Assembly (NCBI GenBank): GCA_023423895.1
Contig: JAFAER010000218.1
Coordinates: 79,173-143,172 of the forward strand
DNA from: Pseudomonadota bacterium
GTDB lineage: Bacteria > Myxococcota_A > Polyangia > Polyangiales > Polyangiaceae
Direction: 5' to 3'
DNA length: 64,000 nt
A program made the translations under genes and the position numbers. The notes beneath the pieces were generated by a model. That model ran no database searches. It saw only the letters and a program-made list of their open reading frames with translations, and had not been told where the DNA came from. This document shows, in pieces, positions 17,357-25,060 of the stretch; the first letter of the stretch is position 1, and each line of letters begins with the position of its first letter.

Positions 17357-17926
17357 CTGAGGCTCCGACGCGTCGCCGTCGATGCGCGCGAGTCGATCCT
17401 CGAAGGAGCTCCAGGGGACGGCGGCGCGCACGGCAGCAGCACACTTGTCGTGGGCCCAGCGCATCGCGAGCTCGAACCCGCAGTCGATCGACGCGACCAT
17501 CACCGACTCCGCCGCTGCAGTTGGCGCCGCCGTCAAAACTTCGCGATCCTCGACGCCGAGCCCGACGGCGAGCGCGGCTCGAGACGCTGCCTCGCGTGCG
17601 GGGTCCACCGCGCGCGAGAGCGCAGCTTCGAGCGCCGTCGTCGCGGCGCGTACGTCAGCGATGCTCGTGCGCCCTTCGGTCCATCGCTCGACGACGTCGA
17701 GGACTGTCACCGCTTCGGGATCACCGTCGACGATGCGCGCGCAGCCGATCGCTGCACGCACGAGCGTGACGTGGGGCACACCGAGGCGTTCGGCGATTCC
17801 GAGCAGCCAGTCGCCGCGCGGGCATTCTCGATGAAGCGAGCGCCAATCCGCGAAACGGGCGAGGCCCTCGATCACGTCGCCCTGAGCGCCCGTCCGCCGA
17901 AGCCATTCCACCGGTGAGTCAGGCAT
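17351..17926 (-). CDS. Imm5-like putative immunity-family protein
   Basis: A 191-residue soluble, Ala-rich helical protein. The N-terminal part WRSLHRECPRGDWLLGIAER and the C-terminal CAAAVRAAVPW resemble a family annotated as putative immunity protein (Imm5-like). That family has a Cys-x-x-x-Val-Arg-x-x-x-Pro-Trp ending after Ala-rich repeats. Immunity function for this family is itself only a computational assignment, and no toxin gene is seen nearby. ATG 17926 is used, with GTG 17929 directly before it. The stop codon lies inside the last unit of repeat array B. Confidence 0.5.
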   Translation of the reverse strand: MPDSPVEWLRRTGAQGDVIEGLARFADWRSLHRECPRGDWLLGIAERLGVPHVTLVRAAIGCARIVDGDPEAVTVLDVVERWTEGRTSIADVRAATTALEAALSRAVDPAREAASRAALAVGLGVEDREVLTAAPTAAAESVMVASIDCGFELAMRWAHDKCAAAVRAAVPWSSFEDRLARIDGDASEPQA

Positions 17927-18099
17927 CACGAACGAAGCCTACACCGGCGCACTGAACTCAGCCCTGAGACGCTGCAGGGACGCCCCATACGATGAGCTCG
18001 GCCGCAAAACGTTTCGCGTTCGAAGGATCGGAGGTTCGACGTCGCGCGCCACGCGCGTCGGGCCGAGCCGAGGGACTGAACCCCTCGAGGAGCGGCTAC

Positions 18100-18171
18100 G
18101 GGACAGCGGGATGGCGGGATAGCGGGATAGCGGGATAACGGGATAGCGGGATAGCGGGACGTCGGGATTCG
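18100..18171. repeat. 8-bp tandem repeat, nine copies
   Basis: Nine back-to-back 8-bp units with consensus GGGATAGC run from 18100 to 18171. Four are exact and the others differ at one to three positions. The array ends 16 bp before the lipase start, just upstream of the ribosome site GGGAGGAGAGGG, and so lies in the likely promoter or leader. Copy-number change could alter lipase expression. Confidence 0.9.
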
Positions 18172-18187
18172 GAGCGGGAGGAGAGGG

Positions 18188-19252
18188 ATGCGCATTCACG
18201 TTCTCGGATGGTTTGCAGCGCTCGCGCTCGCGGCGTGTGGAAGCGAAGCCGGCTCGCCGGCGCCGTCATCGCCGGGCACCTCGGCGCCGGAGGACGTCGC
18301 GACATCCGCTTCCGACAGCCCGGGCTCGGCCTCGAACGATCCGTCCGCACCGTCTCCGGTGGCGCCGTCGCCGAAGCTCGGTGCGCCGTATCCGATCGTC
18401 CTCATGCACGGGATGGCCGGCTTCGGCACGCTCGACGTGGGGCCGATCGAGCTCACGTATTTCAAGGGCGTCGTCGAGGACCTCGCAAAGAACGGTGAGG
18501 CGGTCTTCGTGACCGTCGCGCCGCCGTATGCGAACAGCGAGGTGCGCGCGCAGGCCGTGGCGAAGCAGATCGACGACATCCTCGCCCGCACCGGCAAGGC
18601 GAAGGTCAATCTGGTCGCTCACTCGCAAGGTGGCCTCGACGCGCGCGTGCTCACGAGCCCGAACGGGCTCGGCTACGGCGATCGAATCGCGTCGGTGACC
18701 ACGGTCGCGACGCCCCACCACGGCAGCAAGGTCGCCGACGCGGTGCTCGGCTTGCTGAAGTACCTGCCGGCGAAGGAAGTGGACGTCGTCACCGATGCGG
18801 TGCTCTCGCTCGTCCAGAAGACCGCGTACGAGCTGCAGACCGACCCTGCGCTCCGCGAGCAGCTCATCCTGCTCAGCGAGAAGCACATGACCGAGGTCTT
18901 CAACCCGAAGTACGTCGACGATCCGAACGTCGTCTACAAGAGCTATGCGGGACGTTCGAACCTGCGGAGCGGCGTCCTCGCGTGTGGCGGGAGCGTCTAC
19001 CCCAACGAGCCGTACAAGCTCGATCCCGCGCAGGCCGCGCTCGTTCCGCTCGCGATCTTCCTCGAAGAAGGGCAGCTCAAGGTGAACGACGGGCTCGTGA
19101 CCGTCGAGAGCGCCAAGTGGGGAACCTTCGAGCAATGCGTGCCGGCAGACCACCTGAAGGAGGTCGGCCATCTGGGGCCTTCGGCAGCGTCGTTCGATCA
19201 CGTCGCGATGTTCCGCAACATCGTCGCTCGCGTTCGCAAAGCCGGCCTCTGA
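18188..19252 (+). CDS. Secreted triacylglycerol lipase lipoprotein (alpha/beta hydrolase)
   Basis: A 354-residue lipase. A lipobox (LALAAC, Cys17) and a Ser/Pro/Ala-rich linker precede the alpha/beta-hydrolase domain, which starts at YPIVLMHGMAGFG. The nucleophile is Ser146 in AHSQGG. Asp301 (VNDGLV) and His338 (FDHVAM) fit the rest of the triad. The order and spacing resemble bacterial family I lipases of the Pseudomonas/Burkholderia group. No lipase foldase gene is adjacent. The ribosome site is strong. The last codons and stop are duplicated downstream (see 19219-19328). Confidence 0.87.
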   Translation: MRIHVLGWFAALALAACGSEAGSPAPSSPGTSAPEDVATSASDSPGSASNDPSAPSPVAPSPKLGAPYPIVLMHGMAGFGTLDVGPIELTYFKGVVEDLAKNGEAVFVTVAPPYANSEVRAQAVAKQIDDILARTGKAKVNLVAHSQGGLDARVLTSPNGLGYGDRIASVTTVATPHHGSKVADAVLGLLKYLPAKEVDVVTDAVLSLVQKTAYELQTDPALREQLILLSEKHMTEVFNPKYVDDPNVVYKSYAGRSNLRSGVLACGGSVYPNEPYKLDPAQAALVPLAIFLEEGQLKVNDGLVTVESAKWGTFEQCVPADHLKEVGHLGPSAASFDHVAMFRNIVARVRKAGL

Positions 19253-19328
19253 GCGGTGCGCGCCCAGCACGGGCATCGTCGCTCGCGTCCGCAAAGCCGG
19301 CCTCTGAGCGGTGCGCCCAACGGGCATC
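19219..19328. repeat. 55-bp tandem duplication of the lipase 3' end
   Basis: A segment starting CATCGTCGCTCGCG at 19219, which includes the last codons and stop of the lipase, is repeated nearly exactly from 19274. A third partial copy begins at 19325. The duplication must be recent because few bases differ. It leads directly into array D. Confidence 0.85.
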
Positions 19329-19353
19329 GTCGCATCTGCTCGTCGGGCGCGTC

Positions 19354-19520
19354 GGCGCCTCGCGCCGCGGAACAACGGCGCCTCGCGCCGCGGAAGAAGG
19401 GCGCCTCGCGCCGCGGAACAACGGCGCCTCGCGCCGCGGAACAACGGCGCCTCGCGCCGCGGAACAACGGCGCCTCGCGCCGCGGAAGAACGGCGCCTCG
19501 CGCCGGCGGAAGAACGGCGC
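19354..19520. repeat. 23-bp tandem repeat array D, seven copies
   Basis: Seven copies start at 19354, 19377, 19400, 19423, 19446, 19469 and 19492, with one partial at 19516. Each has GGCGCCTCGCGCCGCGGAA followed by CAAC or GAAG-type ends. Within each unit GGCGC-CTC-GCGCC forms a small hairpin. The array lies between two convergent genes, the lipase and the beta-helix protein. The rest of the gap (19521-19622) shows nothing further. Confidence 0.9.
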
Positions 19521-19622
19521 GATGACGTCGAACGCTACGTACGAGCGGCGCTCCGGGGCGCCCGAACGCACCGCATGCCCCCACGGACGTGCCGAGCGGA
19601 CGTTCGCTGCTCGTGCACGACG

Positions 19623-21146
19623 TCAGCGCCGGCGACGGATCAGGAGCATCCCCGCCACGAGGAGGAGAGGGAACACCGCTGCATGCGACGGAGTGAGCGG
19701 TCCCGCGGCGAACTGGCAGCCGTCGCCGTCTCCGCTGGACGGCGTCGCTCCGTTGCCCGTCGCGCCGCCCGCCGCGTCGCCGTCGTCGTCACCACCACCG
19801 GAGCTCGAGCCGCCATTCGTCCCTCCGTCGCCGGATGGTTCGGGCGATGCAACGACGCTCTTGAAGCCGGCCGTGATCGCCCAGCTCGGCGGTCCGGCTG
19901 CGAACGCGTACGCTCCGACGTCGGCGACCCCGTTCCGGGGGCGGCCCTCGAAGTCGTCGGCTGCGACATGGGGAGCCGCACCGGTCCCGAGCAACGCGGC
20001 GCCGGTCTTAGGGAAGACGTCGACGGGGGGCGTGCCTCCGTATCCAGCGGAGACGAAATCGCTCTCGATGTTGCCCGTTGCGAGACCCGCTCCGGTGCCG
20101 GTCAGTCCGCCGACGCCGACGTTGCCCTGCACGACGAGCCCGCCGAGCGAGCCGGCGACGCTGATCGCCGAGCCGCTCTGCGCATAAACGGCGTTGTTGG
20201 CGATGAGCACCGAGCCGGTGATGCCGCTCGCAGAGATCGCCTTGCCCTGCGCCTTCAAGATCGTGTTGTGCACCACGACGAGGTTCGACGGCGCGCCGCC
20301 CTGATGCGGCTGCATCGCGATGCCGTTGGCGTTGGACGAGAGGATGATGTTGTTGCGGATGACGGCGTCGGCGGCGGATTGGATCGCGTGGTCGCCGCAG
20401 TTCCACATCACGTTTCGCTCGATGATGTTGGGACCGCCGTTGCCGGCGACGCTGTACGTGAGGATGCAGGGGTAGTTGGTGTCGTGGATGACGTTGTCGC
20501 GGACGACGTTGTTGTAGCTGCCCTCTTTGATTTCGATGCCGTCGCCTTGGTCCACCGTCGGGCCATTCGTGTGGTGAACGTGGTTGCCGGCGATGATGCT
20601 GTCGAACATCTGGCATCCGTTCGAGTTGCACCCGAGGTACATGCCTTCGCCCGTGCCGCCGGTGTGGTGCACCTCGTTGCGGAGGATCTTGAGGCCTTCG
20701 TAGGGGCCCACGGCATTCGCCGAGATGCCAACGTCCGCGGTCTCGTGGACCTCGCAGTCTTCGACGGTGACGAAGCGAGCCTTGACCATGCGGATGCCAT
20801 GCGAGCCTCCCTTCCACTCGATGCCGCGGAAGGTCAGGTGCTCGACGTCGTCGAGGTCGACGAGGTTCTGGGATGCGCCGGCCCGGTGGAAGACCGGGCG
20901 CTCGTTGTCTTTGGCGCGCACGATGATGGGCTGCGCGGCCGTCCCCTTCACGGTGAGTCCGAAGCGCGCCGTGAACGTGTAGGTTCCGCCGCGAAGGACG
21001 AGCTCGTCGCCAGGCTTCAGCGCGTTGATCGCGGCCCGCACGTCGTCGCCCGGACCGATCTCCTTCGGCTCGGCGGCAGCGGATGTCGCCGTGAGGAGCG
21101 CGACGGATCCAGCGGCGAATCGCACGAGAAGGCTTCTTCGACTCAT
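19623..21146 (-). CDS. Secreted right-handed parallel beta-helix protein with MYXO-CTERM-like tail
   Basis: A 507-residue exported protein. An N-terminal signal (twin Arg in MSRRSLLVRF, then AAGSVALLTATSAAA) leads to a pectate-lyase-like beta-helix with many Asn/Gly-rich turns (HHTGGTGEGMYLG, NNVVRDNVIHDTN). The protein ends in a Gly/Ser/Asp linker, Gly-Cys, a hydrophobic helix and Arg-Arg-Arg-Arg. That matches the MYXO-CTERM sorting layout, so it is probably displayed on the cell surface. Such folds often bind or cleave polysaccharides. The substrate is unknown. The start is the ATG that begins the signal peptide, and no strong ribosome site is visible. Confidence 0.82.
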   Translation of the reverse strand: MSRRSLLVRFAAGSVALLTATSAAAEPKEIGPGDDVRAAINALKPGDELVLRGGTYTFTARFGLTVKGTAAQPIIVRAKDNERPVFHRAGASQNLVDLDDVEHLTFRGIEWKGGSHGIRMVKARFVTVEDCEVHETADVGISANAVGPYEGLKILRNEVHHTGGTGEGMYLGCNSNGCQMFDSIIAGNHVHHTNGPTVDQGDGIEIKEGSYNNVVRDNVIHDTNYPCILTYSVAGNGGPNIIERNVMWNCGDHAIQSAADAVIRNNIILSSNANGIAMQPHQGGAPSNLVVVHNTILKAQGKAISASGITGSVLIANNAVYAQSGSAISVAGSLGGLVVQGNVGVGGLTGTGAGLATGNIESDFVSAGYGGTPPVDVFPKTGAALLGTGAAPHVAADDFEGRPRNGVADVGAYAFAAGPPSWAITAGFKSVVASPEPSGDGGTNGGSSSGGGDDDGDAAGGATGNGATPSSGDGDGCQFAAGPLTPSHAAVFPLLLVAGMLLIRRRR

Positions 21147-21214
21147 GGACGAAGGATGAAGCTCATGCGTCACCGAAAGCAAGAGCTCCCGCCGACGCGT
21201 GCGCGCGAGTGGCG

Positions 21215-21634
21215 TCAGCGGCTGACGCGCCGCGAGAGCCAGACGAAGAACGTCACACCGGCGACGTCGGCGGCGAAGTCGCCCAGGCTCGACGTGCGGT
21301 AGATGGAATACCGCTGGAGGAATTCCTCGACACCGGCGGGGACGAGGAGCATCACCGCTGCGAGCGGCGCAGAGACCGGGCCGACGCGGAGCATGCGTCG
21401 GCGCAGGACCCCGTCGAGGAAGAACGCGAGCGCCCCGCCGAGCCCGAAGTGCACCGCCTTGTCGAGATGCGGCACCTGATCGAAGGGCAGCCCTTCCGAA
21501 TAGGAGACGAGCGAGAGGATCGCAGCGATGAGCCCGCTTCCGAGGAGGCCGAACCACCACACCGCGGGACCGATGCGCGGCGACAGAGCAGGCGTGTCGC
21601 CCGGTGCTTCGTGCGTGCGGGCGCTCTCCTGCAT
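21215..21634 (-). CDS. VanZ-like membrane protein
   Basis: A 139-residue protein with about four hydrophobic segments. It keeps the VanZ family pattern: a conserved LDKAVHFGLGG segment, then EEFLQRYSIYRTSSLGDFAADVAG. VanZ-like proteins are linked to teicoplanin tolerance in some Gram-positives, but most family members have no known role. ATG 21634 begins after a TATAGT box shared with the divergent mutT gene, and almost no leader remains. Confidence 0.75.
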   Translation of the reverse strand: MQESARTHEAPGDTPALSPRIGPAVWWFGLLGSGLIAAILSLVSYSEGLPFDQVPHLDKAVHFGLGGALAFFLDGVLRRRMLRVGPVSAPLAAVMLLVPAGVEEFLQRYSIYRTSSLGDFAADVAGVTFFVWLSRRVSR

Positions 21635-21643
21635 GGAGGGTCG

Positions 21644-21651
21644 ACTATACT
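21644..21651. promoter_or_regulatory. Overlapping divergent -10 boxes
   Basis: TATACT (21646-21651, plus) and TATAGT (21649-21644, minus) share bases. The mutT and VanZ-like start codons lie only 10 bases away on each side, so both messages would be leaderless or nearly so. No clear -35 boxes are seen. Confidence 0.4.
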
Positions 21652-21660
21652 CGTCGGGGA

Positions 21661-22064
21661 TGCGAACGGACATCGTGGCAGCGGGCGTGGTCGTGGAGGG
21701 CGGCAAAGTTCTCCTCTCGCGTCGCAAGAAGGGTACCCACCTCTCCGGGCTCTGGGAGTTCCCGGGCGGCAAGGTGGAGCCGGGCGAAGATCCGCGTGCG
21801 GCGCTACGGCGGGAGCTCGAGGAAGAGCTCGGTATTCTCACGAGCGTCGGTGAGATCGCCGACGTGACGTTCCATCGCTACGACGATGCGGGCAAGGCGG
21901 TGCTCCTCCTCTTCTTCCACGCCACGCGTGAGGAAGGCTCGCCGGAGCCGCAAGCGATCGACGTCGCCGAGGTGAAGTGGGCCGACGCGAGTGCGCTCGA
22001 CCCCGCTCACTTTCCTCCAGCCGATGTCCCGATCCTCACGAAGGTCCGCGCGCTGCTCGCGTGA
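21661..22064 (+). CDS. mutT: MutT/Nudix hydrolase, probable 8-oxo-dGTP diphosphatase
   Basis: A 134-residue Nudix protein. The Nudix box is perfect: Gly37, Glu43, then Arg51-Glu52-Leu-Glu-Glu55-Glu56-Leu-Gly58, as in G-x5-E-x7-REUxEExGU. The N-terminal VVVEGGKVLLSRRKKG and LWEFPGGK are typical of MutT enzymes that remove oxidised dGTP from the nucleotide pool. Length is close to E. coli MutT (129). The start at ATG 21661 fits the family, and longer in-frame starts would run into the divergent gene. Confidence 0.88.
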
Positions 22065-22166
22065 GGTCCGCCCGGTGAGCGCCGCCCCGCCGAGCCGCCT
22101 CCGCAAGGCGGTCGACGCGGGCCTGCGCGACACGACGGACGGAGCTCGACCGAGGCGCGACCTGCG

Positions 22167-22187
22167 CGAACGACGAACGACGAACGA
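22167..22187. repeat. Three 7-bp repeats between convergent genes
   Basis: CGAACGA is repeated three times in a row, followed by CGTTCGAACGA, which makes small palindromes. It lies in the 173-bp gap between mutT and the minus-strand membrane protein, and may help termination. Confidence 0.6.
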
Positions 22188-22237
22188 CGTTCGAACGAGG
22201 CGCGAAACGTCAACGCGGCGCGAACGAACGCCTCGCG

Positions 22238-22906
22238 TCAGCTCTCGACCTTCCGCAGGAGCTTTGCGGTCGCGAATGCGTTCCACGCGGCGAAGCAAAC
22301 GAAGAGCCCGACGAGCAAGACCGCCCACCGCGCATCCGACGGCGCGGCGCCGTCGACCAGCAGCCAGGCGTCTTTCGGCACGTCCTGACCGGTCGTGTCG
22401 CGCACGGCGCCGGCGAGACCGCGATGGCGGGGCCCAGCCGCGTCGAAGCGAACGAGGCGACCGGAGAGCTCCGAAGGCGGCACCCATCGGATGTTTTCAC
22501 CGCGCGGAGGAACGCGGACCTCCACCCAGATGTTCTGCGGCCCACCCACGACCCCGGGCGTCACCGGCATCAGGCGGAACGAGTCGCTCACGAGCGGCCG
22601 CTCGTATCGGATCGCATGCGCGGCCCCGAGCATCGCCGTGCCGCGGACGTATTCGTTCTCGACGAAGCTCGTCGTGTTCGCCGTGTTCAGCTCGCCGAGG
22701 TCGCGGGCGTGGGAGGGCGTGAATGCGTACGCCGCGTCACGCCGGAGCGCGAGGACCATCGCGAGAGAGGCGAGCGCCGTGAACACGAGCAGACCGACCG
22801 TCATCGTCCGGTCGCGTTTCGGCGGATCAGGAAGCTGGAGGAGCTCCGGATCGACCTCGTCCGTCGTCTCTCTCCCGGTCAGCTCAGTGGTCGGTGCGTC
22901 GATCAT
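22238..22906 (-). CDS. Two-helix membrane protein of unknown function
   Basis: A 222-residue protein with an acidic cytoplasmic N-terminus, a helix near 36-54, an outside domain of about 130 residues and a second helix near 193-211 with a basic tail. The outside part includes GGPQNIWVEVRVPPRG and a Trp/Pro-rich loop. I do not recognise it. It converges on mutT and diverges from the zinc-ribbon protein. Confidence 0.65.
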   Translation of the reverse strand: MIDAPTTELTGRETTDEVDPELLQLPDPPKRDRTMTVGLLVFTALASLAMVLALRRDAAYAFTPSHARDLGELNTANTTSFVENEYVRGTAMLGAAHAIRYERPLVSDSFRLMPVTPGVVGGPQNIWVEVRVPPRGENIRWVPPSELSGRLVRFDAAGPRHRGLAGAVRDTTGQDVPKDAWLLVDGAAPSDARWAVLLVGLFVCFAAWNAFATAKLLRKVES

Positions 22907-23173
22907 GGGGGCTGGCGCCGGAGGGCGCTGGAGGGGGGAACGGACGACAACCTACGGAAACTAGGTGACTCTACGGCTGTCGACCGGCCTCTGCCAACTC
23001 GTGACACCGCGCCGCGTGCAGAGTTCCGAGAAATCTCGCGTACGGCCGCCACGCTCGCGCCGAACGTCCTGAAAGAGCGCGGCCGAGATCGCCGTAGCGC
23101 TCACGGTTGCGCACCACCGGGCATTGCCAAGGTCTCGACGCCGCACGTCAAAAGCGTGATAGCCTCGCGCTCG

Positions 23174-23710
23174 ATGGCTGCGGGAAAGCTGGTCACCTGC
23201 CCCTCGTGCGGGTTTGCGAAGAACCCTCCGGGCTCGGTTCGTTGTGGGTCCTGCGGGGCCAAGATCGAGACCCTCGGAAAAGGCCCGCGGAGCCGCGAAG
23301 AGGAGCTCGAGCGCCGCTACCAGCAGGAGGGCGTCAGCGTCCAGTGGCTGTTCATCGCGATCGCGGTGCAGGGCGTCCTGACGGCGGCGCTGGTGTTCGG
23401 TCTGCCCCGCATCGTGACGCTCCTCGACTTCGAGGGGGGCAACGGGATGATCATGTGCGTCCCGGTCTGGTTTCTCGGCGGGCTTCTCGTCGGCATGATC
23501 TCGCCCGGCCGCACCTTCATCGAACCGATGGTCGCGAGCTTCGTCATCGCGATCCCGACGACGTTCTTGCTCATCCAGAGCCAGACGGTTCGGACGATGC
23601 CGACGTTCCTCTACGTCGTCATGAGCGCGATCGGGATCATGTTCACGCTCATCGGCGCCTACATCGGCGAACGCATCCAGCTCGGTCCGCCGCCCAAACC
23701 CGCGGAATAG
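23174..23710 (+). CDS. Zinc-ribbon membrane protein
   Basis: A 178-residue protein. A zinc ribbon, CPSCGFAKNPPGSVRCGSCG (two CxxC pairs), lies at residues 9-28. A charged helix (about 38-50) and four hydrophobic helices follow. Zinc-ribbon headers on small membrane proteins are common in bacteria and have no single function. ATG 23174 directly precedes the ribbon and is the most sensible start, though the frame is open far upstream. Confidence 0.72.
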   Translation: MAAGKLVTCPSCGFAKNPPGSVRCGSCGAKIETLGKGPRSREEELERRYQQEGVSVQWLFIAIAVQGVLTAALVFGLPRIVTLLDFEGGNGMIMCVPVWFLGGLLVGMISPGRTFIEPMVASFVIAIPTTFLLIQSQTVRTMPTFLYVVMSAIGIMFTLIGAYIGERIQLGPPPKPAE

Positions 23711-23724
23711 ACTCCCCATGTCGT

Positions 23725-23749
23725 CCCCTCGCGCGAAAGGCGAGAGGGG
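23725..23749 (+). promoter_or_regulatory. Hairpin just before the flavoprotein ribosome site
   Basis: CCCCTC (23725-23730) pairs with GAGGGG (23744-23749), with partial pairing inside the loop. It sits between the zinc-ribbon stop and the ribosome site of the flavoprotein gene. It could be a terminator without T-run or a translation-control hairpin. Confidence 0.35.
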
Positions 23750-23764
23750 CAGGAGACAGCACGC

Positions 23765-25045
23765 ATGAGCCTCGCCTCGTCGGCCGACGTCGTCGTGATC
23801 GGTGGAGGTCCGGGCGGCTCCGTCTGCGCCTCGCAGCTCGTGCGCCGAGGTCTCTCCGTGATCGTCCTCGAGAAGACGGCGTTCCCGCGCTTTCACCTCG
23901 GCGAATCGCTGCTCCCGCAGTCGCTGCCGGTGCTCGAAGCCATCGGCGTCCTCGATGTGGTGAGGGCGCGGTTCATCGAGAAGTACGGCGCGCGCTTCCA
24001 CGACGACATCCGCGGTCGCAAGGACCGCTTCTCGTTCGACGCAGCCTGGAAGGGCGATCTCGTCCACGCCTTTCAGGTGCCGCGCGACGAGTTCGACGCG
24101 CTCTTGCTCGATCACGCGCGGACGTGCGGGGCCGACGTGCGCGAGCGATGGACGGCCCGCCGGCTCGTCACGAACGACGCCGGGCGTGCGGTGGGCGTCG
24201 AGGTCACCGCACCCGACGGGACGATCGCGACGATCGACGCGCGGTTCGTTGTCGACGCTTCTGGCAGGGACCTGTTCACGGCGCACGGAGCGGGCACGAC
24301 GTCGAAGATCGACGGGCTCGATCAGACGGCGCTCTATGCGCACTTCGAGCACGTGCCTCGCCAGAGCGGCAGGCTCGAAGGCGACATCGACATCGTCCTC
24401 TTCGCGAGCGGCGAGACGGAGCGCCCGAACTGGTTCTGGTTCATCCCCTTCAAGGACGGGCGAACGAGCGTGGGAGCCGTCGTCTCGCGCGCGTGGATGC
24501 GCGACCGTCGCGGGAAGCTCGCCGCGTCCGAGACGGACATCGCTACCGCGCTCTTCCGGACGGCGGTCTCGGAGTCGCCGACGGCCGCTTCGCTCCTCGC
24601 CTCGGCGCAGTGCCTCTGGCCGCGCGCCGAGGCGACGGCCGACTTCAGCTACCGCGTCCGCGCGACGACGGGGGACGGATGGCTCGCGGTCGGCGACGCG
24701 GCCGGCTTCATCGACCCTCTCTTCTCGACGGGTGCGCATCTCGCGATGACGGGCGGCAAGCTCGCCGCCGACGCGATCGCGAGCGCGTTCGAGTCGCCCG
24801 CCGACGAGCGCCGGATCATCGACGAGTGGGACGAACACGTGCGTGCGGGCGCCGAGACCTTCATCCTCGCAGTGCAGGCGTTTTATGCCGGGCCGCTCGT
24901 CGGCTATCTCTTCGCCGAGGACAAACACGCTGCGCTTCGACGCTCGATCACGTCGCTGCTCGCCGGCGACGTGTGGAGCGATGCGGTCTGGCTGCGCGAC
25001 ACGCGCCTGCGGCTCAAGGAGATGCTCGCGTCGGCTGGCGCCTGA
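23765..25045 (+). CDS. Flavin-dependent halogenase-like FAD oxidoreductase
   Basis: A 426-residue FAD enzyme of the tryptophan-halogenase/geranylgeranyl-reductase superfamily. It shows VIGGGPGGS (FAD-binding GxGxxG), FPRFHLGESLLPQS, and GDAAGFIDPLFSTG near the C-terminal third. WFWFIP fits the WxWxIP signature of halogenases. FIEKYGARF sits where variant-B halogenases carry their catalytic Lys (FxxKxGxxF). True halogenation is therefore possible, but many relatives are simple hydroxylases or reductases. No PKS, NRPS or other pathway genes are nearby, and no flavin reductase is seen. It starts at ATG 23765 with GGAG about 11 bases upstream. Confidence 0.75.
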   Translation: MSLASSADVVVIGGGPGGSVCASQLVRRGLSVIVLEKTAFPRFHLGESLLPQSLPVLEAIGVLDVVRARFIEKYGARFHDDIRGRKDRFSFDAAWKGDLVHAFQVPRDEFDALLLDHARTCGADVRERWTARRLVTNDAGRAVGVEVTAPDGTIATIDARFVVDASGRDLFTAHGAGTTSKIDGLDQTALYAHFEHVPRQSGRLEGDIDIVLFASGETERPNWFWFIPFKDGRTSVGAVVSRAWMRDRRGKLAASETDIATALFRTAVSESPTAASLLASAQCLWPRAEATADFSYRVRATTGDGWLAVGDAAGFIDPLFSTGAHLAMTGGKLAADAIASAFESPADERRIIDEWDEHVRAGAETFILAVQAFYAGPLVGYLFAEDKHAALRRSITSLLAGDVWSDAVWLRDTRLRLKEMLASAGA

Positions 25046-25060
25046 ACGCGAGCGCGACGA

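Noticed and set aside
23765..25045. Secondary-metabolite gene cluster around the halogenase-like gene
   Set aside because: No PKS, NRPS, terpene or RiPP genes, carrier proteins or tailoring enzymes occur within the window around it.
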